In this document: positions 1-8,092 of the stretch, piece after piece
Position numbering within the stretch: the stretch's first letter is position 1
Layout of the letters: the number at the start of each line of letters is the position of its first letter
Origin: RGIG4576 sp045656705
GTDB taxonomy: Bacteria; Bacteroidota; Bacteroidia; Bacteroidales; Muribaculaceae
Direction of reading: 5' to 3'
Assembly (NCBI GenBank): GCA_045656705.1
Contig: JAZORR010000041.1
Span: forward strand, 1 to 64,000
DNA length: 64,000 nt
The notes under the pieces: generated by a model
Told to the model about the DNA's origin: nothing
Seen by the model: only the letters and a program-made list of their open reading frames with translations
Database searches by the model: none
Position numbers and translations under genes: made by a program

Positions 1-247
1 ATTACTAGATGAGTATATTAAAAGGCGCTATTAAGCGCAAATATTCCCATAGGTGCGCGCCCCTATGGGAATATCTATCATACTTTTTGTCTACTAAGAG
101 TTTTTTACTCTAATTTCATCCTACTTTTTGTCCAGGTAACCGAAAAATATAACTTTATGTTTTTTTAAAGAAAAAAACACTTCGATTTTTGAATTTTTTA
201 GCAAAGTTTACTATGTTAGTCTTGTGAAACATTAAATACAGAATATT
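1..247. other. Intergenic leader with hairpin and short direct repeat
   Basis: No gene is seen here. A perfect 13-bp inverted repeat (ATATTCCCATAGG at 41-53, its complement at 62-74) encloses an 8-base GC-rich loop. No T-run follows at once, so it is a weak intrinsic terminator candidate. The 11-mer TACTTTTTGTC occurs at 81-91 and again at 122-132. A TAgtCTTG box at 217-224 resembles the -7 element, but no upstream TTTG lies at the right distance. Confidence 0.5.
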
Positions 248-967
248 ATGGCATTCAAAATTGGACGAAACACCAAAATTAAATTAGCTTATACATTAAG
301 AGAAATCTTAGAGCAAAAATACCCTGAATTGCTTGAGCGCTCAGAGGTATACTTCAACAAGTATAGAGAATTTCAAGACGGCGAGTTGAAAACTTTGCTT
401 CGTGACAGCGAATTGCTTAAATCTTTACGAAGTATAATCGAATTTGGCAATACAGTAATTTTTGATAAAGATGGTTACGATGTTCATAATAATAAAAGAG
501 CGTGGAAAATATTTATCGATAGCAGAATCAATATTTTAAAGAAAAGAAACATACTGGTTGATGGTTCAGACACAAACATGCCTGATTTCACAAAAATTGA
601 ATACAATGATATAGCTCCTTATATCTCAAGATATGAAAATGCCCAAGAAAGCAAAAAAGAGGATGTATTCAACGAATTTTGCAGATTCATGGCGACAAAA
701 TATTTCAATCGAGTTTTTGTCTCAGATTTTTCGGCAAGCGTAGTGTCTAAAATGGAAAACGAATATCACAAATTATACTTTCTTTGCATATTCTCATTGG
801 TCGAAGAGCTACGTGTCCGTCTCTCTCAATTCTGCACTCAGTTAGCAATGGCACTCAATCATGATAAAAACTATGACGAAGAAAGTCTCGCAGAACAATT
901 AGAGAAATTGCTACACGACATTGACCACTTTCCTCTAGATACTTTAAACACCACAATTCACTTGTAA
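248..967 (+). CDS. Hypothetical protein, 239 aa, unrecognised
   Basis: I do not recognise this family. The protein has no signal peptide and no membrane segment, so it is probably cytoplasmic. It is rich in charged residues, mostly helical in appearance, and has a strongly acidic, Leu/Glu-rich C-terminal stretch (about residues 210-235). The start ATG is preceded by an A-rich leader, as is usual in this phylum. It stands alone: 171 bases separate it from the next gene, which has its own promoter. Codon use looks like that of the neighbours. No motif suggests an enzyme; an RNA- or protein-binding role would be a guess. Confidence 0.7.
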   Translation: MAFKIGRNTKIKLAYTLREILEQKYPELLERSEVYFNKYREFQDGELKTLLRDSELLKSLRSIIEFGNTVIFDKDGYDVHNNKRAWKIFIDSRINILKKRNILVDGSDTNMPDFTKIEYNDIAPYISRYENAQESKKEDVFNEFCRFMATKYFNRVFVSDFSASVVSKMENEYHKLYFLCIFSLVEELRVRLSQFCTQLAMALNHDKNYDEESLAEQLEKLLHDIDHFPLDTLNTTIHL

Positions 968-1034
968 TTCTTACCGAAAGGTATGCAAAAGATATAAAAG
1001 GAGTATAGATAAAGATAAAAACATTTCTATATTT

Positions 1035-1065
1035 TTTGTAAGTAGTGTGATTTTGACTACTTTTG
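1035..1065 (+). promoter_or_regulatory. Bacteroidota-type promoter for the 1139 gene
   Basis: TTTG at 1035-1038, a 19-base spacer, then TACTTTTG at 1058-1065 match the -33/-7 consensus exactly. Transcription would start near 1071, leaving a leader of roughly 68 bases. Confidence 0.8.
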
Positions 1066-1138
1066 CAAAGAATAAAAAACTGACAAAACAAAAAACTAAA
1101 TAACATTTAATTATCAATCATTTTTAACTTAACATTTT

Positions 1139-2746
1139 ATGAAGAAAACATTACTTTCTTTAGCTGCATTGGCTTGTAGCCTTGGTGCAAGTGCAATTAC
1201 AGCAGTTACACCAGCCGCTGGTACTGCCAATCCTTTTGCTTATGATTTGACAGGTGAAGTAGTAGCTGCAAATCAAGCAATGAACCTAACAGTTAATTAC
1301 AAACTTAATACTGCAGCCAATGCTGTAAGTCTTCAAGTGCTAAAAGATGGTGAAGTGGTAGCAGAACAAACAGGTCTTGCTACAGCGAAAGGTGCTCACA
1401 CAGCAACTATCGACCTTACCGAACTTCTTGGTGGTGCTGCTTACTATGGCGAATACACTTGGCAAATCGCTGTAACAGGTGGAGCAACAAGTGGTAATCC
1501 TGTAGAATTCAAACAATGGAAATTCTACCACCCATCAGGTATTGATGTAGATAATAGTTTTGAAAGTGCATCTTTTGGTACTATCTTCGTGACTGATGGT
1601 TACACTAAGGGCAAAACATCTGGTTATGAAAGTGCACAAGCTAATGGAACAGATGGTGGTGGTCTTTATATGTTCACTCCAGACTTGAACAACATTTTAA
1701 ATAAAGATGGTGGCAAGCGTTTCTATAGCAATAAACTTACTCACTCATATTCTCTTGGAGGTAGCACTTGTGGTGCCGACTTTGCACGCGTAGCAGTTGC
1801 AGAAGATGGTCGTATTTTCGTAACTCGCCACAACGATGCTGGTGACTATATCCTTTCTGCTGAAAATGTGGAAGCATTGAAAAATGGCAAAGGTTTCACA
1901 TCTCTTGTAGAAGGTAGAACTATGGAAAGTGGCAAATACTACAACGATGATAACGGAAACTTCCTTGTAGGTCCTAACCAAGGTTTCGACGTAAAGGGTA
2001 CAGGCGAAGATACTAAGCTTCTCGCTCTTTCATGTGCCGACAATTCATTGTCATTCGCTTACACAAAGAATAGAGTTATGGAATATGAAATCGGTACTTC
2101 AAACACACTTCCTGCTGGCGAAGTGGTAGCTGGTCTCGACAAAAAATACACTATTAGCTATGACCGTTCGGTAGAAGTAACTTATGACAATCGTGGTGGT
2201 ATTTGGTATTGCCAATCTCGCCAAACACCAAGTGATGAACAACCAGCATTGGTTTACATTGACGCAAATGGCAACCAAAAGTTCTTCGAAGGTAATGGAG
2301 GTCTTGGTCGTCGTCGTGGTGCTATCTCTGTAAACTATAGCGATACTCAATTGGCAGTAGCGAGTGCTTATGGTAAGCAATTCTCAATTTATGACATCAA
2401 GTATGCTGCTGATGGTGCAATTTCTCTTACAGAAGTACATCGTATAACAGTTCCTGGCAACAATTTGTATTGCCTTGCATGGGACGCAGCAGGTAATGTA
2501 TATGCAGGTAACGCAACAAGTGAATATGTAAAGGGTATTGCAATTCCACGTGCTAACAATACATTTGCAACTAAAGCTGCTTCAAAATATGATTTCGTAG
2601 TGGATGAAGCTACAGCTGTAGAAGCTATCGAAGCTGAAAATGCTCCTGTAGAATACTACAACTTGCAAGGTGTGAAGGTGGAAAATCCATCAAATGGTAT
2701 CTTCATCAAGAAGCAAGGTACAAAGACTACTAAGGTAGTGCTTTAA
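1139..2746 (+). CDS. Secreted protein with type-IX-like C-terminal sorting tail, 535 aa
   Basis: The first 19 residues form a Sec signal peptide ending at GASA. Residues about 20-130 look like an immunoglobulin-like beta domain: alternating hydrophobics, a TWQIAV strand and a following WKFYHPSG linker. The middle part (about 140-480) has repeated aromatic strands with DxxG turns, such as VAEDGRIFV, DNRGGIWY and DAAGNVYAG, which suggests a beta-propeller. The last 35 residues (YYNLQGVKV, then GIFIKK and TKVVL) resemble the short sorting tails of type IX secretion cargo. I infer export through the outer membrane with the help of PorU and PorV, both encoded in this window. The substrate or role is unknown. 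The gene has its own promoter and terminator. Confidence 0.85.
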   Translation: MKKTLLSLAALACSLGASAITAVTPAAGTANPFAYDLTGEVVAANQAMNLTVNYKLNTAANAVSLQVLKDGEVVAEQTGLATAKGAHTATIDLTELLGGAAYYGEYTWQIAVTGGATSGNPVEFKQWKFYHPSGIDVDNSFESASFGTIFVTDGYTKGKTSGYESAQANGTDGGGLYMFTPDLNNILNKDGGKRFYSNKLTHSYSLGGSTCGADFARVAVAEDGRIFVTRHNDAGDYILSAENVEALKNGKGFTSLVEGRTMESGKYYNDDNGNFLVGPNQGFDVKGTGEDTKLLALSCADNSLSFAYTKNRVMEYEIGTSNTLPAGEVVAGLDKKYTISYDRSVEVTYDNRGGIWYCQSRQTPSDEQPALVYIDANGNQKFFEGNGGLGRRRGAISVNYSDTQLAVASAYGKQFSIYDIKYAADGAISLTEVHRITVPGNNLYCLAWDAAGNVYAGNATSEYVKGIAIPRANNTFATKAASKYDFVVDEATAVEAIEAENAPVEYYNLQGVKVENPSNGIFIKKQGTKTTKVVL

Positions 2747-2840
2747 TCAATTAGAAGTTAGAATTTAGGAGTGAGGAGTTTGGAGTGAATAAACTCAATA
2801 ATAAATCATCTATTGCTCTTAATCAACTAACAAAATAAAG

Positions 2841-2881
2841 TGTGAGCTGGTCCTATAAATGGATTGGCTCACATTATTTTT
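2841..2881 (+). terminator. Rho-independent terminator after the secreted protein gene
   Basis: A 13-bp stem with a few G-U pairs (TGTGAGCTGGTCC at 2841-2853 against 2861-2873) closes a 7-base loop. The tail is TTATTTTTTT. Confidence 0.75.
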
Positions 2882-2923
2882 TTGGACATCACTAAAATAA
2901 ATTTCAAAAAAGATGCCAATAAA

Positions 2924-2955
2924 TTTGCATAGTATCAAAAAAGGTTGTACCTTTG
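2924..2955 (+). promoter_or_regulatory. Promoter of tRNA-Ser(UGA)
   Basis: TTTG at 2924-2927, 20 bases, then TACCTTTG at 2948-2955 match the Bacteroidota consensus. Transcription would start about 45 bases before the tRNA. Confidence 0.75.
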
Positions 2956-3005
2956 CAAAACCAAAATAAACATCGACTATAATAAACGCAAGTTTTAAAA
3001 AGTCT

Positions 3006-3090
3006 GGAGAGATGGCAGAGTGGTCGATTGCGGCGGTCTTGAAAACCGTTGAAGTGAGAGCTTCCGGGGGTTCGAATCCCTCTCTCTCCG
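3006..3090 (+). tRNA. tRNA-Ser(UGA)
   Basis: The acceptor stem GGAGAGA (3006-3012) pairs with TCTCTCC (3083-3089), followed by discriminator G. The anticodon arm is GCGGT-CTTGAAA-ACCGT with anticodon TGA at 3040-3042. The T-arm reads GGGGGTTCGAATCCC, and there is a long variable arm, as expected for a class II serine tRNA. CCA is not encoded. Confidence 0.95.
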
Positions 3091-3092
3091 CG

Positions 3093-3126
3093 ATAAGAGA
3101 TATCAAACGATATCTCTTATTTTTTT
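3093..3126 (+). terminator. Terminator after tRNA-Ser(UGA)
   Basis: ATAAGAGATATC at 3093-3104 and its perfect complement at 3109-3120 form a 12-bp stem with a 4-base loop, followed at once by a run of T. Confidence 0.85.
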
Positions 3127-3141
3127 ATGTGTAAGTGAATA

Positions 3142-3173
3142 CTTGCTTAAATAGTTTTTATTGCTTATCTTTG
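3142..3173 (+). promoter_or_regulatory. Promoter of the gldE operon
   Basis: cTTG at 3142-3145, 20 bases, then TATCTTTG at 3166-3173. The -7 box is perfect and the -33 box has one mismatch. Confidence 0.65.
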
Positions 3174-3261
3174 CAATGTGAATGTGTGTGGTAATCACAC
3201 GCATATGTCTAAATAACGATATGTTTTAGACACACTTTTGTTTAACTAATTTTTTTGAATT

Positions 3262-4614
3262 TTGGATACAGACCCGTTATCGTGCATCTTTTCTCTAATA
3301 ATGGCTTCTGCCGATGCAGCAGTGAAACCCATTATCTCTTTTAATACACCCGAATTATCAAGTATCATTGCTTGCCTTGTGGCACTTATGTGCCTTTGTG
3401 TGTCGGCTTTCGTATCGGGTTCTGAACTTGCATATTTCTCGCTAAAAGAGACCGACTTCGACAAATTCAAAAATCAGGAAACTATCGATAAGATAAAAGC
3501 ATTGCTTGCAAGCCCCGAAAAGTTGCTTGCTACTATTCTTATATCTAATAATCTTGTGAATGTGACCATAATCATTCTGCTGAATTTTGCCCTTAACCAA
3601 ATACTTGAGGTGAATAGCAGTGTTATGAATTTCCTTATCCAATCGGTATTCCTCACATTCCTTATCCTACTTTTTGGCGAAATTCTCCCAAAGATTTATT
3701 CATCAAATAATAATGTAAAGTTTGCTAATTTTGCTATACCAGGACTTACTTTCTTGAGTAGACTCTTCAGTCCACTATCGCGAATTATGGTAAAAAGTAC
3801 ATTTTTGGTAAATAAGGTGGTAACAAAGCGCACCGATAACATCTCGGTGGACGAACTTACGCAAGCACTCGAACTATCTGATGTGAATTCGGAAAATGAG
3901 AAAGAATTACTTGAAGGTATTCTCACCTTTGCCGATAAGACTGTGGCAGAAATTATGCGTCCTCGCGTAGATGTGGTGGATATTGAATATAATTCCGACT
4001 TTGAAGAAGTGGTGAAGATTGTGGTGGAAAATGGTTACTCGCGTATGCCTGTTTACGAAGAAAGTTTCGACAATATAAAAGGCGTGCTTTACGCAAAAGA
4101 CCTTCTTCCATACATCGGGAAACGCTCGAAAGACTTCAATTGGACCACACTTGTGCGCCCAGCCTATTTCGTGCCAGAAACGCGTGCTATTGGCGACCTA
4201 CTCGAAGATTTCCGCAACACAAAAATCCATATGGCAATCATAGTAGATGAATTTGGTTGCACACAAGGTATCGTTACACTTGAAGACATCCTTGAAGAGA
4301 TAGTGGGTGATATTGACGACGAATATGATACCGACGAAGATAAGTCGTATCGCAGACTAAACGATGGAAGCTATATCTTTGAGGGAAAAACTCTCCTCAA
4401 TGACTTCTATAAAATCGTAGATTGCGAGGAAGATGTGTTTGAAAGCATCGATGGTGATTCTGAAACAATAGCAGGCCTCTTGCTCAATCTTAAAGGCGAC
4501 TTCCCTAAGGAAAAAGAAACTATAGAGTTTGCTAATTTCCATTTCCAAGTGATGAAGGTGAGCAAACATCGCATCGTGAATGTGAAAGTAAAAATCAAAC
4601 CCGTATGCCCTTAA
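3262..4614 (+). CDS. gldE: GldE-like membrane protein (CNNM/CBS, HlyC/CorC family)
   Basis: The N-terminal half (about residues 30-190) is a CNNM/DUF21 transmembrane domain with several helices. Two CBS domains follow (about 215-340, with the typical IMRPRVDVV and VDEFG stretches). A C-terminal CorC_HlyC transporter-associated domain lies at about 360-445. In Bacteroidota this architecture is annotated as gliding-motility protein GldE. Its exact job is unsettled, and ion transport is inferred from the related CorC/CNNM proteins. The start is uncertain: TTG at 3262 gives the N-terminus MDTDP, which resembles family N-termini as I recall them, while the first in-frame ATG is at 3301. The 3' end overlaps the next gene by 10 bases. 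Confidence 0.85.
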   Translation: MDTDPLSCIFSLIMASADAAVKPIISFNTPELSSIIACLVALMCLCVSAFVSGSELAYFSLKETDFDKFKNQETIDKIKALLASPEKLLATILISNNLVNVTIIILLNFALNQILEVNSSVMNFLIQSVFLTFLILLFGEILPKIYSSNNNVKFANFAIPGLTFLSRLFSPLSRIMVKSTFLVNKVVTKRTDNISVDELTQALELSDVNSENEKELLEGILTFADKTVAEIMRPRVDVVDIEYNSDFEEVVKIVVENGYSRMPVYEESFDNIKGVLYAKDLLPYIGKRSKDFNWTTLVRPAYFVPETRAIGDLLEDFRNTKIHMAIIVDEFGCTQGIVTLEDILEEIVGDIDDEYDTDEDKSYRRLNDGSYIFEGKTLLNDFYKIVDCEEDVFESIDGDSETIAGLLLNLKGDFPKEKETIEFANFHFQVMKVSKHRIVNVKVKIKPVCP

Positions 4615-5240
4615 TCAAAGAGCCTATAATACTCGATGATGTGAGCGTTTATCTGTGGGAAATAAACGAAACCAAGGATGAACTCATAATGCTATGCCAA
4701 TCAAAGGGCATCAACACCTCACACACCGAGAACATTCGATCCAAGCAAAGAGTGTGTGAAAAATTGGGCACTTTGCTTATCCTCAACCATATCTTTGGCA
4801 AAGACTGCGAACTACAGTATACAGAAGTAGGTGCACCACGCATCAAAGGAAAGAATGTACACATTAGCATATCTCATTCATCGTTTTTGGTGGGCGTAGC
4901 AGTGTCGCACCTCTACCCTTTAGGCATAGACATAGAATATAAGGTGGACCAAGTGATTCGCGTACGCAAAAAATTTCTCAACGAAGAAGAGCTGAAAGCC
5001 GTAAGTGCAAACGATAAACCCACCAATCTATTTTATTGGACAGCCAAAGAGGCCGTATATAAGGCCATAGAAGCAGAAGGACTGGATTTTCGCAACGATA
5101 TTTATGGCTCATCATATAACATAAATACATTTGAGGCTAAAAAAGATGGTCAAACACATCTTTTCAATGTGCGAAACATAATGTATGACGACGAACTTAT
5201 GCTCACCATTGCTACTCCAAAAGAAAATATACAAAACTGA
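4605..5240 (+). CDS. 4'-phosphopantetheinyl transferase superfamily protein
   Basis: This cytosolic enzyme would transfer the phosphopantetheine arm of CoA to a conserved serine of an acyl carrier protein. The family signature is present: ISISHS (about residues 86-91), LGIDIEY (about 107-113, with the Mg-binding Asp) and FYWTAKEAVYKA (about 143-154, with the Glu and Lys of the W-x-x-K-E-x-x-x-K motif). At 211 aa it matches Sfp/EntD-like enzymes rather than the shorter AcpS type. It overlaps gldE by 10 bases and is followed 7 bases later by the C69 peptidase, so the three are probably co-transcribed. The natural acceptor cannot be told from the sequence. Confidence 0.9.
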   Translation: MPLIKEPIILDDVSVYLWEINETKDELIMLCQSKGINTSHTENIRSKQRVCEKLGTLLILNHIFGKDCELQYTEVGAPRIKGKNVHISISHSSFLVGVAVSHLYPLGIDIEYKVDQVIRVRKKFLNEEELKAVSANDKPTNLFYWTAKEAVYKAIEAEGLDFRNDIYGSSYNINTFEAKKDGQTHLFNVRNIMYDDELMLTIATPKENIQN

Positions 5241-5247
5241 TATAATT

Positions 5248-6900
5248 ATGAAGAAGAAACTTACAACTATCACACTTGCATTGGCCGCACTGATTGGTGC
5301 ATCAACCCCTGCCGATGCTTGTACAAGCCTTCTTGCTGGTAAAAAAGCCACTGTAGACGGCTCTACTCTTATCACTTATGCAGCCGATGCACACACACTT
5401 TATGGTGCGCTAAACTTTATGCCAGCTGCATCGCACGAAGCAGGTGCTATGCGTGAAGTGCGCGAATGGGACACCAACAAGCATTTAGGTTTCATCCCAG
5501 AGCCAGCACACACCTATAAAGTGGTGGGTAATATGAATGAACATCAGCTCACTATCACCGAGTCTACATGGACATGCAAAGAGGCTTTGGTGGATACTAC
5601 TGGTATCATCGACTATGGTAGCCTTATTTACATTACACTTCAACGCGCCAAGACTGCTCGCGAAGCTATCAAAGTGATGACTGATCTTGTAGCAGAATAT
5701 GGCTACAACAGCCACGGAGAATCGTTCTCTATAGGCGATCCTAACGAAATATGGGTAATGGAAATGTGTGGTAAAGCAGGTAAAGAAAAAGGTGCTGTGT
5801 GGGTGGCTCATCGTATTCCAGAAGATTGCATCACAGGCCATGCCAATGCTCCTCGCATTCACACTTTCCCTCAAAATGATCCAGAAAACTGCATCTATGC
5901 AAAAGATGTAATCTCATTTGCTCGCAAGATGGGATATTTCAAGGGCAAAGACAAAGATTTCGACTTTGCAAAGGCTTATGGCGAATGGGATTTCCTTGCT
6001 TATCGTGGTTGCGATGCTCGCGTGTGGGCGTTCTTCAATCGTTACTGCTCTGGTATGGACAAATATCTTCCATATCTTGAAGGCAAAGAAGATGCTGAAA
6101 TTATGCCACTATATGTGAAACCTGATAAGAAAGTGAGTGTGCGTGATATGCAACGTATGATGCGCGACCATTTCGAAGGTACTCCATTTGATATGACCAA
6201 AGATGCTGGTGCTAAGATTTTCTGGGAATCTCCATATCGTTTCCGTCCGATGAATTTCAAGGTAGATGGCAAGACTTATTTCAACGAACGCGCAATAGCA
6301 ACACAACAAACAGCCTTTGTGCTTGTGAGCCAAATGCGTTCTTGGTTGCCTAACGAAATCGGAGGTATCCATTGGTTTGGTGTGGACGATGCTGCTACCA
6401 ATGTGTTTGTACCAATGTACTGCTGTATCAATGGTGCACCAAAGAGCTACGATGCAAAAACAGCCGACCTTCTTACATTCTCTTACGAATCGGCATTCTG
6501 GATGACAAACTGGGTGGCAAACCAAGCATATGGTCGTTATTCGCTAATGATTGACGATATCGTGAAAGTACAAAAGTCGCTTGAAGATAGTTACGAACAA
6601 AATATGCCATTCGTAGAACAAGAAGCAGCTCGCCTACTACAGGAATCACCAGAAAAGGCTATTGAGTATCTCACAAACTATTCACACTTTGTAGCCGAAA
6701 ATGCTACTGTGTCATATCGCAAACTTGGAGAATACCTAATGGTGAAATTCCTTGATGGTAATCGCAAGAAGGAAGAAAACGGACAGTTCAAACGCAATGC
6801 AGATGGATTGCCAGAACAACCTGATTTCCCTGGTTACAACCAAGAATATTACAATTCGATTGTAATAGATGCTGGCGACCACCTTCACATGAAGTTCTAA
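5248..6900 (+). CDS. C69-family dipeptidase (exported, N-terminal Cys nucleophile)
   Basis: The ATG at 5248 is chosen because it gives a clean signal peptide (MKKKLTTITLALAALIGAS). An upstream in-frame start would run into the previous gene. Signal cleavage would expose Cys25 in ADACTS. C69 peptidases are N-terminal-nucleophile hydrolases whose cysteine becomes residue 1 of the mature enzyme, so Cys25 is the likely nucleophile. The length of 550 aa fits the PepD/C69 family. The probable job is breakdown of dipeptides or short peptides in the periplasm. It is the last gene of the gldE transcript and is followed by a clear terminator. Confidence 0.88.
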   Translation: MKKKLTTITLALAALIGASTPADACTSLLAGKKATVDGSTLITYAADAHTLYGALNFMPAASHEAGAMREVREWDTNKHLGFIPEPAHTYKVVGNMNEHQLTITESTWTCKEALVDTTGIIDYGSLIYITLQRAKTAREAIKVMTDLVAEYGYNSHGESFSIGDPNEIWVMEMCGKAGKEKGAVWVAHRIPEDCITGHANAPRIHTFPQNDPENCIYAKDVISFARKMGYFKGKDKDFDFAKAYGEWDFLAYRGCDARVWAFFNRYCSGMDKYLPYLEGKEDAEIMPLYVKPDKKVSVRDMQRMMRDHFEGTPFDMTKDAGAKIFWESPYRFRPMNFKVDGKTYFNERAIATQQTAFVLVSQMRSWLPNEIGGIHWFGVDDAATNVFVPMYCCINGAPKSYDAKTADLLTFSYESAFWMTNWVANQAYGRYSLMIDDIVKVQKSLEDSYEQNMPFVEQEAARLLQESPEKAIEYLTNYSHFVAENATVSYRKLGEYLMVKFLDGNRKKEENGQFKRNADGLPEQPDFPGYNQEYYNSIVIDAGDHLHMKF

Positions 6901-6923
6901 TCACATACTTACACAAAACAGAA

Positions 6924-6958
6924 AACTCGGAGAGCGTTTAAGTTCCCCGAGTTTTTTT
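6924..6958 (+). terminator. Terminator of the gldE-C69 operon
   Basis: AACTCGG at 6924-6930 pairs with CCGAGTT at 6947-6953, and the T-run continues to 6958. Confidence 0.75.
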
Positions 6959-6977
6959 ATTATCCATGTTATGTTTT

Positions 6978-7469
6978 TTACATCTTTACCCTTATATCAT
7001 AGCCTATAACTTTTACCTTCACATTATATGGAATAGCACCTTTACGTGATTTATCCTTATAGAAATAGAAACGATTGGCGTCGTCCCACGATTTTATAGA
7101 TGCTTGGCGTGAGGAATGAGCAGGAATATTACACTCCACCATTTCGGTGCGCTCGTGCAGAAGATTTCCTTCAACATCGAAGTAACGTAATGTTATTTCC
7201 ACCCTTGAAATAAGGTAATCGGTGTTGTTGGTAAGCATAAACGATTCCTTGGATGCATTTGCCTTTTTAGTGTAAGCACGCATTGTCACAGCCTTTGCAT
7301 CAAACACGCCCAAACTATCTACCTTAGAATCGTCGTAAACCACGCTAATAGTATCGTTGAATAACACACTTGTGTGCAAATCGCCCCTCGTACTATTCAC
7401 ACGATCATTGGCACTCATAGAATGTATTACTACCACAAATGTCGCTAACGATAATATCCACTTTTTCAT
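6978..7469 (-). CDS. Small exported protein, unknown function
   Basis: The start at 7469 (MKKWILSLATF) is preferred to the longer start at 7481, because GGAGG lies 5 bases upstream of it (7475-7479), an unusually good ribosome-binding site for this phylum. A signal peptide spans about residues 1-20. The mature part (about 140 aa) is beta-rich. It contains a pattern seen in small FxLYD-like extracellular beta domains (FMLTNNTDYLISRVEITLRY), with a later VECNIPAHSS segment. I cannot name the family with confidence. It is the third gene of an operon with the 7483-8088 and 8093-9439 genes, and only 13 bases separate it from the second. Confidence 0.7.
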   Translation of the reverse strand: MKKWILSLATFVVVIHSMSANDRVNSTRGDLHTSVLFNDTISVVYDDSKVDSLGVFDAKAVTMRAYTKKANASKESFMLTNNTDYLISRVEITLRYFDVEGNLLHERTEMVECNIPAHSSRQASIKSWDDANRFYFYKDKSRKGAIPYNVKVKVIGYDIRVKM

Positions 7470-7474
7470 ATATA

Positions 7475-7479
7475 CCTCC
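7475..7479 (-). promoter_or_regulatory. Shine-Dalgarno GGAGG that sets the start at 7469
   Basis: A perfect GGAGG is placed 5 bases before the ATG. Most genes in this window lack a strong Shine-Dalgarno sequence, so this one stands out and decides between the two possible starts. Confidence 0.7.
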
Positions 7480-7482
7480 ATA

Positions 7483-8088
7483 TCACAAATATCTTACTCC
7501 TCTGCTCTTGGTTTTAGGATATACCTTACGAAAACCTTCGGGTATCTCCACCTTATCCACACCAGAGGTGGAAATGGTAATACCCTTCAATAGTTTCGGC
7601 AAGAAACGACTGAAATTCACCCTTAACTTAAAGTCAAACTTACTACGCTCCACCACAAATTCATCGTGAGATGAATTGAGTGTGGCCTTACACAACTGAG
7701 GATTTTCAAGTATTTCATTTTTCTGCTCGGCATAGAGCCACAGTTTAAACACATCGGCATCTACTGTGGGTTTACAGTACCCTATCACAGTACCAGGTAA
7801 TAGCGAAAGATCGTCGGCACTCACCAGCACCAATCGATACTCACGATAATCGAGTGGCACACTATCGTCGCATCGCTCTATCATTACCGTCATATTCTCA
7901 TCGGGATAAAACCACAATCCCTCCAATGGCTGCAAATCCATCGCGTCGCATCGCTCACGAGTCGAAGCTTCGTCATATCCTCTCAGCACCTCCCCTCTAA
8001 ACGGATGTTCACTTCCTTCCCCATAAAGTGAGAAAGAAGTGAACATCGATATAGCAAGAGCTATTATATAGCTGAGATTTCGTATCAT
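7483..8088 (-). CDS. Exported protein, unknown function, 201 aa
   Basis: An N-terminal signal peptide (about residues 1-22, ending SLYG) points to export. The rest has no motif that I recognise. It mixes acidic loops with beta strands and includes a GLWFYPDENMTVMI segment resembling lipocalin-like or DUF-type beta domains. The basic C-terminus is YPKTKSRG. The gene lies 4 bases downstream of the DUF3078 barrel gene and 13 bases upstream of the small exported protein, so the three form one operon, presumably with a shared envelope role. Confidence 0.65.
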   Translation of the reverse strand: MIRNLSYIIALAISMFTSFSLYGEGSEHPFRGEVLRGYDEASTRERCDAMDLQPLEGLWFYPDENMTVMIERCDDSVPLDYREYRLVLVSADDLSLLPGTVIGYCKPTVDADVFKLWLYAEQKNEILENPQLCKATLNSSHDEFVVERSKFDFKLRVNFSRFLPKLLKGITISTSGVDKVEIPEGFRKVYPKTKSRGVRYL

Positions 8089-8092
8089 CAGA

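Noticed and set aside
221..240. Possible Rex operator (TTGTGAA half site)
   Set aside because: Only one half of the palindrome is present; the partner half is missing.
2819..3106. Minus-strand open frame of 95 codons
   Set aside because: It runs antisense through tRNA-Ser(UGA); its protein-like text is the reverse complement of the tRNA.
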